Source of the DNA: Bacteroidales bacterium UBA1736
Lineage (GTDB): Bacteria > Bacteroidota > Bacteroidia > Bacteroidales > UBA932
Direction of reading: 5' to 3'
Length of the DNA: 11,899 nt
Assembly: GCA_002315825.1 (NCBI GenBank)
Contig: DCIC01000061.1
Span: 1-11,899, forward strand
A model generated the notes under the pieces. It was not told the origin of the DNA. It worked only from the letters and a program-made list of their open reading frames with translations, and did not search any database. The stretch's first letter is position 1; each line of letters begins with the position of its first letter. Positions 5,679-11,899 of the stretch are shown one piece after another. The position numbers and the translations under genes were made by a program.

Positions 5679-7217
5679 TTATTGGTTGTTTTCTTCTTTC
5701 TTGAATGCCTTCTCCGGCTTCATCTGAGGGAAGAACAGCACGTCCTGGATGTTGGCCTGATCGGTCATAAACATAGTCAGACGGTCAATTCCCATTCCGA
5801 GGCCCGAGGTGGGCGGCATACCGTATTCGAGGGCTCTGACAAAGTCCATATCTATGAACATCGCCTCGTCGTCGCCGTTGCTCTTCAGACGTGCCTGCTC
5901 CTGGAAACGTTCAAACTGATCGATGGGGTCATTGAGCTCGGAATATGCATTGGCCAGCTCCTTGCCGCATACGAAGAGCTCGAAGCGCTCTGTGAGATTG
6001 GGATTCTCTCTGTGCCTCTTGGTGAGGGGGGACATCTCGACGGGGTAGTCTGTGATGAAGGTGGGGTTGATGAGCTTGTCCTCGCAATATTCTCCGAAGA
6101 TAGCGTCGATGAGCTTGCCTTTGCCCATAGATGGCTCAATCTCGACATTGAGCTTTTTGCAGGTTGCGCGCAGCTCCTCTTCATTCATTGAACTTACGTC
6201 AACGCCCGCATATTCTTTGATTGCGTCGAGGATGGGCAGCCTTCTGTAGGGGGGCTTGAAATCCACCGCATTGCTTCCGATGGTGATGTCTGTCCTGCCG
6301 TTTACGGTGGTGCATATCTTCTCGAGCATCTTCTCGACAAACTCCATCATCCAGTTGTAGTCCTTGTAGGCCACATAGATTTCCATACAAGTGAATTCAG
6401 GATTGTGGGTCTTGTCCATTCCCTCATTGCGGAAGTCCTTTGCGAACTCATATACGCCCTTGAACCCTCCGACGATGAGGCGCTTGAGGTATAGCTCGTT
6501 TGCAATCCTCAAATAGAGAGGGATATCAAGCGCGTTGTGATGTGTGATGAAAGGACGGGCGGTCGCGCCTCCGGGGATGCTCTGCAGAATCGGAGTCTCC
6601 ACTTCAAGGCAGCCAGCATTGTTGAAATACTCACGCATCGTGGCGATGATCTTTGCTCTCTTTACAAAGACATCCTTCACCTGAGGGTTGACAATGAGGT
6701 CCACATATCTCTGACGGTAACGAAGCTCGGGATCCGTAAATGCGTCGTGAACCTTTCCGTCTGCTTCCTTTACGATGGGAAGGACCTTGAGTGACTTGCT
6801 CAGGAGGGTAAGCTCTTTGGCGTGTACGCTGAGCTGGCCTGTCTGGGTGATGAACGCAAAACCTTTGATGCCGACTATGTCGCCGATGTCTAACAGCTTC
6901 TTGAAGACTGTATTGTACATAGTCTTGTCCTCTTCGGGACAGATTTCATCTCTTTTTATATAGACCTGGATCCTTCCTGTCTCGTCCTGGAGCTCCATAA
7001 AGGAGGCCGCGCCCATTATTCGTCTTGACATTATACGCCCTGCAATGCAGAGATCCTGGAGATTCTGCTTCTCGGGGTCGTATTCCGCCGCGATGAGGGC
7101 GGCTGTGCTGTTGACCGGATATAATGGTGCGGGGTAGGGCTCGATGCCCAATCCTCTGAGCTGTGCCAAAGACTCTCTTCTCTGTACTTCCTGTTCGCTG
7201 AGTTCTGGTGTATTCAT
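5679..7217 (-). CDS. lysS: Lysyl-tRNA synthetase, class II
   Basis: LysRS attaches lysine to tRNA-Lys using ATP, in the cytosol. The 512 residues comprise an N-terminal anticodon-binding OB domain (about 56-140, IAGRIMSRRIMGAASFMELQ at its start) and the class II catalytic domain. Motif 1 is around REYFNNAGCLEVETPIL (195-211) and motif 2 is FRNEGMDKTHNPEFT (262-276). Motif 3 is GLGMGIDRLTM (472-482), with its arginine at 479. The C-terminus ends shortly after FFPQMKPEK, so there is no C-terminal extension; from memory, several Bacteroides LysRS proteins are longer. The ATG at 7215-7217 lies about 35 nt below a good Bacteroidota promoter, making this the first gene of the five-gene run. Confidence 0.97.
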   Translation of the reverse strand: MNTPELSEQEVQRRESLAQLRGLGIEPYPAPLYPVNSTAALIAAEYDPEKQNLQDLCIAGRIMSRRIMGAASFMELQDETGRIQVYIKRDEICPEEDKTMYNTVFKKLLDIGDIVGIKGFAFITQTGQLSVHAKELTLLSKSLKVLPIVKEADGKVHDAFTDPELRYRQRYVDLIVNPQVKDVFVKRAKIIATMREYFNNAGCLEVETPILQSIPGGATARPFITHHNALDIPLYLRIANELYLKRLIVGGFKGVYEFAKDFRNEGMDKTHNPEFTCMEIYVAYKDYNWMMEFVEKMLEKICTTVNGRTDITIGSNAVDFKPPYRRLPILDAIKEYAGVDVSSMNEEELRATCKKLNVEIEPSMGKGKLIDAIFGEYCEDKLINPTFITDYPVEMSPLTKRHRENPNLTERFELFVCGKELANAYSELNDPIDQFERFQEQARLKSNGDDEAMFIDMDFVRALEYGMPPTSGLGMGIDRLTMFMTDQANIQDVLFFPQMKPEKAFKKEENNQ

Positions 7218-7232
7218 ATTGTTAATCTTTTA

Positions 7233-7251
7233 TACCTTTTTACCAAAGGTA
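7233..7251 (-). promoter_or_regulatory. Hairpin in the lysS mRNA leader
   Basis: The arms taccttt (7233-7239) and aaaggta (7245-7251) are perfect complements around a 5-nt loop, 15 nt upstream of the lysS start codon. On the minus strand the 5' arm is also the second TAnnTTTG-like element (TACCTTTG). The hairpin would sit at or near the mRNA 5' end and could affect stability or ribosome access. A T-box is not present: the leader is far too short for one. Confidence 0.45.
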
Positions 7252-7282
7252 CAAATGTAGGACAAAAAAATATATTTAGAAA
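7252..7282 (-). promoter_or_regulatory. Bacteroidota-type promoter for lysS
   Basis: On the minus strand TACATTTG (7259 to 7252) matches the -7 consensus TAnnTTTG. Exactly 19 nt upstream, TTTC (7282 to 7279) matches TTTG in three of four bases. A second TAnnTTTG (TACCTTTG, 7251 to 7244) directly abuts the first but has no -33 partner at the right distance. The start of transcription is expected about 7245-7248, giving a leader of roughly 30 nt. Confidence 0.65.
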
Positions 7283-7303
7283 GATGAATAAAGGTCTGTT
7301 TCA

Positions 7304-7335
7304 TTTGGACAAGTCGAAAGATTTTTCCAAATTTG
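7304..7335 (+). promoter_or_regulatory. Probable promoter for recJ
   Basis: TTTG (7304-7307) and CAAATTTG (7328-7335, one mismatch to TAnnTTTG) are separated by 20 nt, one more than the consensus spacing. Transcription would start about 7339-7343. That is downstream of the first possible ATG (7337) and upstream of the second (7364), which supports the second as the recJ start. The match is imperfect, so this is tentative. Confidence 0.4.
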
Positions 7336-7363
7336 TATGATTTCGTTTTTCTTTAAGGGAGCA

Positions 7364-9097
7364 ATGGTTAAAGAATGTAAATGGGTTTTGAAAAATCCCG
7401 CTGACCCCATCAAAGTCAGTCAGTTGGCTGCAGAGCTCGGTGTTGACCGAGTTCTGGCGGAGTTGCTGGTGGACAGGGGAGTGGAGAGCTTCGAGCAGGC
7501 CCGCGCATTCTTCCGCCCGGATCTTGCCAATCTGCACGATCCCTTCCTGATGAAGGATATGGACAAGGCGGTCGAGAGGCTTCACAGAGCTATTACTGAA
7601 AGGGAAAAGATTCTTGTTTACGGAGATTATGACGTGGATGGGACTACGGCGGTGTCTTTGATGTATTCTTTCATCAAGAGGTTCAGCTCAAATGTCGATT
7701 TCTACATACCTGACAGATATGAAGAGGGGTACGGACTTTCAATGAAAGGTATGGACTGGGCCTCCGAGAACGGATTCAGTCTGATTATCACCCTCGATTG
7801 CGGGATTAAGGCGATTGACAAGACGGAATACGCCCGTTCGAAGGGGATGGATCTGATTATCTGTGACCATCATCTCCCGGAGGATGCTCTGCCTGCGGCA
7901 GTCGCTGTACTGGACCCAAAGAGGGAGGACTGCAATTATCCTTTTGATGATTTGAGCGGATGCGGAGTGGGATTCAAGCTGGTGCAGGCCTATTCCCAGA
8001 GATACGGCATTCCTTTTGAGTCTCTGATTCCTCTTCTGGATCTGCTTGTGGTGAGTATATCTTCGGATCTGGTCACGATGGTCGGGGAGAATCGTATCCT
8101 GGCTTATTTCGGGCTGAAGCAGCTCAATGAGAATCCCCGCAAGGGATTGCAGGCTATGATCAATCTCTCGATGCTTGAGCCCGGACATCTTTCTATTGAT
8201 GACATTGTATTCAAGATAGGCCCCCGTATCAATGCTGCGGGAAGAATGGAGACGGGCCGTCTTGCGGTAGAGCTTCTCACCGCGACAGAGACCGGTGTCG
8301 CAAGGGCCATAGGCACAAAGATTAACGATAACAACAACGAGAGGAAGAGTATCGACCGTGAGATCACCCAGGAGGCTCTGGAGATGGTCCAGAATGGGCA
8401 GTGTCTGGCTATGGACAATGCAATAGTGGTATATAATCCTAACTGGAGCAAGGGCGTTGTGGGCATTGTCGCATCCAGACTGGTCGAGGCATTCTACAAG
8501 CCCACGGTGGTTCTTACCAGTTCCAATGGATTTGTTAACGGCTCGGCGAGAAGCGTGGCGGGATTTGACCTATATCAGGCTATCGACCATTGTGCCGACC
8601 TTCTGGAGAATTTCGGCGGTCACGTGTATGCGGCGGGACTCACTCTGAAGGAGGAGAACCTTCCCGAGTTTGCCCGCAGGATGGATGATTTTGTCGCAGG
8701 GAAGATCACGACCGAGATGCTGACACCTGTCGTGGAGATTGACTCCAAACTGGACTTTACGCAGATCACCCCCAAGTTCTTCCGCATTCTCAAGCAGTTC
8801 CAGCCCTTCGGCCCCGGCAACAGCAACCCTCTGTTCCTTACCGACAATGTTTATGATGACGGGAACGGCCGGAAAGTTGGTGCGGGTGGAATGCATATGA
8901 AACTTGACCTTATTCAGGAGTCACAACCCTATCACCAGATTGCGGCCATAGCTTTCAATATGGCCCATTACTATGATTATATCAAGGCGGGCAATCCTTT
9001 TGATGTCTGCTACTCCATAGTTGAGAACTACTATCGTGGCAATTCCACTATCCAGCTCAGAATCAAGGATGTTCACGAAAGAGAAGAGTTGATATGA
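7364..9097 (+). CDS. recJ: Single-stranded-DNA-specific exonuclease RecJ
   Basis: RecJ is the 5'-3' exonuclease of the DHH phosphoesterase superfamily, acting in RecF-type recombination, mismatch repair and base-excision repair. Numbering from the upstream ATG at 7337, the visible motifs are GDYDVDGTTA (96-105), LDCG (153-156), CDHH (176-179), a conserved acidic segment SSDLVTMVGENR (242-253), GPRINAAGR (295-303), and the DHHA1 domain with SKGVVGIVASR (371-381), NGSARS (401-406) and GGHVYAAGL (427-435). A C-terminal OB-like region follows. I chose the ATG at 7364 (577 residues) because AAGGGAG lies just before it and because the nine extra upstream residues (MISFFFKGA) are not expected from the family. 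The gene is divergent from lysS, and its stop overlaps the next start by 4 nt. Confidence 0.95.
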   Translation: MVKECKWVLKNPADPIKVSQLAAELGVDRVLAELLVDRGVESFEQARAFFRPDLANLHDPFLMKDMDKAVERLHRAITEREKILVYGDYDVDGTTAVSLMYSFIKRFSSNVDFYIPDRYEEGYGLSMKGMDWASENGFSLIITLDCGIKAIDKTEYARSKGMDLIICDHHLPEDALPAAVAVLDPKREDCNYPFDDLSGCGVGFKLVQAYSQRYGIPFESLIPLLDLLVVSISSDLVTMVGENRILAYFGLKQLNENPRKGLQAMINLSMLEPGHLSIDDIVFKIGPRINAAGRMETGRLAVELLTATETGVARAIGTKINDNNNERKSIDREITQEALEMVQNGQCLAMDNAIVVYNPNWSKGVVGIVASRLVEAFYKPTVVLTSSNGFVNGSARSVAGFDLYQAIDHCADLLENFGGHVYAAGLTLKEENLPEFARRMDDFVAGKITTEMLTPVVEIDSKLDFTQITPKFFRILKQFQPFGPGNSNPLFLTDNVYDDGNGRKVGAGGMHMKLDLIQESQPYHQIAAIAFNMAHYYDYIKAGNPFDVCYSIVENYYRGNSTIQLRIKDVHEREELI

Positions 9098-10095
9098 AAA
9101 GATTGGCTGTTTTCTTGGGTGCGGTGATGCTTATCTGCTCCTGTGCTCAGGACGGGTATGTAATCAAAGGCGATATTGAAGGTCTGGAAGGGACCCTCTT
9201 TCTTATCGATGCCTATGAGCACACTATAAATGAGACTGAGTGTGTGGACGGGAAGTTTACGTTCAGGGGGAAGGTGGATCATCCAATTCTTGCTTATATT
9301 GACAATGGTCCCGGACAGGAAACCCCTATCGATGCTCCGATCCTCCTGGAGAATGCGCGTTTGAAAGTCAGGGGGGACGTCGAGACTTGGGATATCAGTA
9401 TCACAGGTTCCAAGTCCAACGAGAATATGACAGAGTATATCCGCAGGCGCAAGCAGATGGAGTATGGCTCCAAGGAGTTCTTCGATATGGTAAAGGAGAC
9501 TTTCAGGGAGAATACTGACAATTACCTTGGGGCGATGCTCATAAGCAGTCTGTATCTGTGTTTGGATGATGAGGAGTTTGTCTCGAGCTGTGAGATGCTG
9601 CCCACCTATCTGAAGCAGGAGAAGATTGTTTACTACTATGAGGATATTGCAAAGGCGCGTCTCAATACTTCTGTTGGAAGGCCTTTTACGGAGATAGTTC
9701 TTAGTGACAGCGAAGGCAATCCTTGTCCTCTATCCGGGGCGGTGGATACCAATGAGTTGACTCTTTTGGTGATATGGGCTTCCTGGGGCAGGGATGCCGA
9801 GTCCCGGCTCAAGGATATTATGGATATGTGTGCTGCATATAAGGACAAGGGCTTGGGCGTTTTCAGCGTTTGTATGGACAGTAACCTTGACAAATGGAGA
9901 GCTTGCTCCAAGGCCGCGGGAGTGTTCGGGGTCAATCTTTGCGATGACTACAATAAGACAAATGAGGCTGCCAAGCCTTATGGCTTTGATTCTTTGCCCG
10001 GGCTTGTGGTAATTGACCGTGCCGGGACCATTGTGGCAAGGGGACGGGAGGCGGCTGATGTCGCGGAATCCATTGAAGGACATTTTCAAAAATAA
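9094..10095 (+). CDS. Lipoprotein with DUF4369-like and degenerate thioredoxin (TlpA-like) domains
   Basis: This 333-residue protein has a lipoprotein signal (MKRLAVFLGAVMLICSC, lipid-bearing Cys17), so it should be anchored in the envelope. Residues about 21-105 (GYVIKGDIEGLEGTLFLIDA, DGKFTFRGKV) look like the DUF4369 beta domain often fused to thioredoxin folds in Bacteroidota. Residues 106-190 are helical. Residues about 193-333 have the TlpA/AhpC-like order: GRPFTEIVLSDSEGN, a beta strand ending in WASW, and the cis-proline loop SLPGLVVID (300-308, Pro302). The expected CxxC after WASW is replaced by GRDA (232-235), so neither redox cysteine is present, and classic disulfide exchange is unlikely. 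Its ATG overlaps the recJ stop (ATGA), indicating translational coupling, and the DUF1080 gene follows after 21 nt. The function is unknown; binding or scaffolding is possible. Confidence 0.85.
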   Translation: MKRLAVFLGAVMLICSCAQDGYVIKGDIEGLEGTLFLIDAYEHTINETECVDGKFTFRGKVDHPILAYIDNGPGQETPIDAPILLENARLKVRGDVETWDISITGSKSNENMTEYIRRRKQMEYGSKEFFDMVKETFRENTDNYLGAMLISSLYLCLDDEEFVSSCEMLPTYLKQEKIVYYYEDIAKARLNTSVGRPFTEIVLSDSEGNPCPLSGAVDTNELTLLVIWASWGRDAESRLKDIMDMCAAYKDKGLGVFSVCMDSNLDKWRACSKAAGVFGVNLCDDYNKTNEAAKPYGFDSLPGLVVIDRAGTIVARGREAADVAESIEGHFQK

Positions 10096-10116
10096 CACAT
10101 AACAAATAACAGAAAA

Positions 10117-10914
10117 ATGAAAAGAACATTTACTATCGCAGCATTCTGCCTCATCAGTATGAGCGCGTTTGCACAACAGTTCGTTATCAGGGGCACAAAG
10201 GACGAAAGGACTGAGCCTATGAAACCGACAATGTCTGAGTTCTATTATCCCAAGATCGCAAAGGTGACTCCAGGTGATCAGGCTACAAGTGCAGCCCCTT
10301 CAGACGCAATCGTCCTTTTCGATGGTAAAGATCTTTCGATGTGGCAGTCATCACGCGGAGGAGAGGCAAAGTGGACAGTTAATCCTGACGGCACAATGAC
10401 AGTCAACAAGGATTTTAAGAACGGTGGCGGCGACATTATGACAAAAGACACCTTCCGTGACTTCCAGCTTCATATCGAGTGGTGCGTTCCCGAGAATATC
10501 ACAGGCTCCGGTCAGGCTCGCGGCAACAGTGGCGTTTATCTTCAGAACAAATATGAGCTCCAGGTTCTCGACAGCTATGACAATGATACTTATGTCAATG
10601 GTCAGGCAGGTGCTTTCTACAAGCAGTCAGCTCCTCTTGTAAATCCTTGCCGCAAGCCCGGTGAGTGGAATGTTTACGATATCATCTATCAGGCTCCTAC
10701 TTTCAAGGAGGACGGTACATATCGCACATATCCTTTCGTTACCGTTATTTTCAATGGTGTAATCGTTCAGAATCACACTATGCTTGTAGGTACTACAGAG
10801 TACATCGGCTTCCCGACAGTTGAGCCTCACGGAGATGGTCCTATCCTTCTTCAGTGCCACGGTGACCGCAGCGAGCCTATCAGCTATCGCAACATCTGGA
10901 TCAGAAATCTTTAA
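10117..10914 (+). CDS. Secreted DUF1080 (3-keto-disaccharide hydrolase-like) protein
   Basis: This 265-residue protein has a Sec signal peptide (MKRTFTIAAFCLISMSAFA, likely cut after residue 19). Its mature part matches the DUF1080 / PF06439 beta-sandwich family, some members of which are annotated as 3-keto-disaccharide hydrolases. Landmarks are LFDGKDLSMWQ (67-77), GGGDIMTKDTFRDFQLHIEW (103-122), RGNSGVYLQNKYELQVLDSY (135-154), PGEWNVYDIIY (181-191) and GPILLQCHGDRSEPISYRNI (241-260). It probably acts on a carbohydrate in the periplasm; the exact reaction cannot be read here. It follows the lipoprotein gene by 21 nt, with an A-rich start region (ACAGAAAAATG). Its synonymous codons differ from its neighbours: of 22 Thr codons 13 are ACA, 7 ACT, 2 ACC and none ACG, against 3, 7, 5 and 2 in the preceding gene. 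That resembles the tuf fragment and suggests high expression. Confidence 0.88.
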   Translation: MKRTFTIAAFCLISMSAFAQQFVIRGTKDERTEPMKPTMSEFYYPKIAKVTPGDQATSAAPSDAIVLFDGKDLSMWQSSRGGEAKWTVNPDGTMTVNKDFKNGGGDIMTKDTFRDFQLHIEWCVPENITGSGQARGNSGVYLQNKYELQVLDSYDNDTYVNGQAGAFYKQSAPLVNPCRKPGEWNVYDIIYQAPTFKEDGTYRTYPFVTVIFNGVIVQNHTMLVGTTEYIGFPTVEPHGDGPILLQCHGDRSEPISYRNIWIRNL

Positions 10915-10920
10915 TCCGCT

Positions 10921-11080
10921 TTGGAATATCGGCTGTCCCCATCCGGGACCCGTAGCCGCCCGCGGCTTTCGTTGAAGAAAGGACCGTCTGAGCTTGCTCA
11001 GTAACGGTCCTTTCTTCATATCAGACGGGATGGAGCGCGAAGCGCGCAAGGTCTCCGGATGGGGACAGCCGATATTCCAA
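10921..11080. repeat. 160-bp nested inverted-repeat element between convergent genes
   Basis: The ends are a perfect 26-bp inverted repeat: the left arm at 10921-10946 begins ttggaatatcggctgtcccc, and the right arm at 11055-11080 is its exact complement. After a one-base bulge (11054) the pairing continues for 4 bp (gacc 10947-10950 with ggtc 11050-11053). Inside lie three hairpins: agccgc/gcggct (10954-10967), a 13-bp stem (10974-10986 with 11005-11017), and GCGCG/CGCGC (11035-11047). The segment ccgtctga (10984-10991) can instead pair with tcagacgg (11021-11028), so alternative folds exist. It encodes no plausible protein. It could be a MITE, a REP-like repeat, a large bidirectional terminator or a structured RNA. 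No target-site duplication is evident at the edges. Confidence 0.85.
10974..11017. terminator. Probable bidirectional terminator inside the inverted repeat
   Basis: The arms gaagaaaggaccg (10974-10986) and cggtcctttcttc (11005-11017) form a perfect 13-bp stem capped by a 5-bp stem ctgag/ctcag with loop cttg. The A-rich 5' arm and U-rich 3' arm are symmetric, as in terminators shared by convergent genes, and it lies between the stop codons of the DUF1080 gene and the propeller gene. No free U run follows, so termination strength is uncertain. Confidence 0.55.
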
Positions 11081-11107
11081 GGCACGGAACCGATCCTCTG
11101 TTTTTGA

Positions 11108-11899
11108 TTATTCGGTGTAAGAGGCACGGGTGGCCTCTTTCTCGATAATTGCGGACAAATCGCGCTCTGACTGACGGATGGGTTCGATGGTAAACTCGGG
11201 ATAATTGTAAGACATTACATTGTCCCGAGTATTCTTATAATCTTTCATAGGAAGAGAGAAGGCTTTATGCGCCTTTCCGTCCTTATCGAAATAGCTGAAA
11301 TACAGACGAGTAAACAATCCGTCATCCCTACGGCTGGTAAATGCTATCCACCTTCCGTTCGATGACCAGACGTGGTAGCTGTCCGCATCATCACTGTTGG
11401 CGGCCTCAAGCGGGTACTGCTCGCCGTTTTCAAGATTCTTGACCCAGATATCACTGTCCCTATGCCAGATATGAAAAGTCCCGTAGCCGCCAAGAGAGTA
11501 GAGAACATATTTTTGGTCCGGTGAAATCCGGGGCTCCATCGCGCTCTTTCCCTCAGACTGAGCATCCACTACCACTTCAACATCTCCGAACATTTCGGAA
11601 TCCTGATTATAAGGCATACGGACTATGTCGTATTTGATTTGATCATAGCATATTCCAATACTGTCACTTGGTAATTTTGCAATATGAGGCTGTCTCGCTG
11701 ATGTGAAATACAGATAATTGCCGTCCGGGGACCAGCTTGGGAAGGTCTCAAAAGCGAGAGTATCTGAAGCGATTAGCCTGACCTCATTCTTATCTATGTC
11801 ATAGATAATCAAATCCGATGCACGATCCTGATATTCGATTTTGTGAATATTCTTTTCGTGGTAGAATTGTCTAGTATCGCATACTGAGTAGGCAATTAT
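11108..11899 (-). CDS. PD40/TolB-like beta-propeller protein, C-terminal part (runs off window)
   Basis: An open frame of 263 codons enters from the window edge and ends at the TAA at 11108-11110; the N-terminus is outside. It contains repeated propeller-blade motifs of the PD40/TolB type. Counting from the window edge these are PSWSPDGNYLYFTS (54-67), PRISPDQKYVLYS (123-135), followed by the blade end HIWHRDSDIWVKNLENGE, and HVWSSNGRWIAFTSRR (176-191). The tail is KAFSLPMKDYKNT...SYNYPEFTIEP. This layout matches large periplasmic TolB-like proteins of Bacteroidota whose role is not established. A start inside the window (TTG at 11812) is possible on paper, but in-frame coding-like sequence continues upstream, so truncation by the window is far more likely. 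It converges on the DUF1080 gene across the inverted-repeat element. Confidence 0.85.
   Translation of the reverse strand: MIAYSVCDTRQFYHEKNIHKIEYQDRASDLIIYDIDKNEVRLIASDTLAFETFPSWSPDGNYLYFTSARQPHIAKLPSDSIGICYDQIKYDIVRMPYNQDSEMFGDVEVVVDAQSEGKSAMEPRISPDQKYVLYSLGGYGTFHIWHRDSDIWVKNLENGEQYPLEAANSDDADSYHVWSSNGRWIAFTSRRDDGLFTRLYFSYFDKDGKAHKAFSLPMKDYKNTRDNVMSYNYPEFTIEPIRQSERDLSAIIEKEATRASYTE

Noticed and set aside
5658..6191. Plus-strand 177-codon open frame opposite lysS
   Set aside because: Antisense shadow of the conserved lysS catalytic domain with no family resemblance.
7337..7363. Upstream ATG extending RecJ by nine residues (MISFFFKGA)
   Set aside because: It would begin about where transcription is predicted to start, has no Shine-Dalgarno, and adds residues not expected of the family. 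The ATG at 7364 has AAGGGAG just upstream.
7218..7363. T-box or other riboswitch controlling lysS
   Set aside because: The lysS leader is only about 30 nt from the predicted start, too short for a T-box or lysine riboswitch, and no conserved T-box sequence is seen.
10921..11080. A full insertion sequence
   Set aside because: The inverted repeats are present but the 160-bp interval is too short for a transposase, and no target-site duplication is visible.
10627..11127. Minus-strand 166-codon open frame
   Set aside because: It runs antisense to the DUF1080 gene and through the inverted-repeat element, and overlaps the end of the propeller gene. No domain is recognisable.

Overview
The window looks like a chromosomal housekeeping region of a Bacteroidales (Bacteroidota) bacterium. 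This rests on the Bacteroidota-type promoter signals (TTTG, 19 nt, TAnnTTTG), A-rich start regions with weak Shine-Dalgarno sequences, and protein families typical of gut Bacteroidales: a DUF4369/thioredoxin-like lipoprotein, a DUF1080 protein, a PD40 propeller protein and an E-set/CE1 esterase. I cannot name the species.

Layout. Positions 1-635 (minus) hold the 5' end of tuf, preceded in transcription order by tRNA-Thr(TGT), tRNA-Tyr(GTA), tRNA-Gly(TCC) and tRNA-Thr(GGT). This is the same gene order as the E. coli thrU-tyrU-glyT-thrT-tufB operon. A consensus promoter for this operon lies at 683-713, directly after the dxs stop codon. Positions 721-7217 (minus) form a tight five-gene run read as lysS, ssb, an MFS transporter, a CE1-type esterase and dxs, with gaps of 10, 24, 22 and 6 nt. 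It is driven from a promoter at about 7252-7282. Positions 7364-10914 (plus) form a divergent run of recJ, a thioredoxin-fold lipoprotein overlapping recJ by 4 nt, and a secreted DUF1080 protein. Positions 10915-11107 are a convergent gap filled by a large nested inverted repeat, followed by a 5'-truncated minus-strand PD40/TolB-like propeller gene running off the window.

The genes serve translation (tuf, tRNAs, lysS), DNA maintenance (ssb, recJ), isoprenoid precursor synthesis (dxs) and envelope or nutrient functions (MFS transporter, esterase, lipoprotein, DUF1080 and propeller proteins).

I found no CRISPR array, transposase, phage gene or defence cassette, and no convincing new multi-gene system. 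The best leads are non-coding. One is the 160-bp inverted-repeat element with competing folds between convergent genes. The other is a terminator-like switch between tRNA-Thr(GGT) and tuf whose stem would use the 3' end of the tRNA itself. A protein-level oddity is the thioredoxin-fold lipoprotein, which has lost both positions of its CxxC motif.
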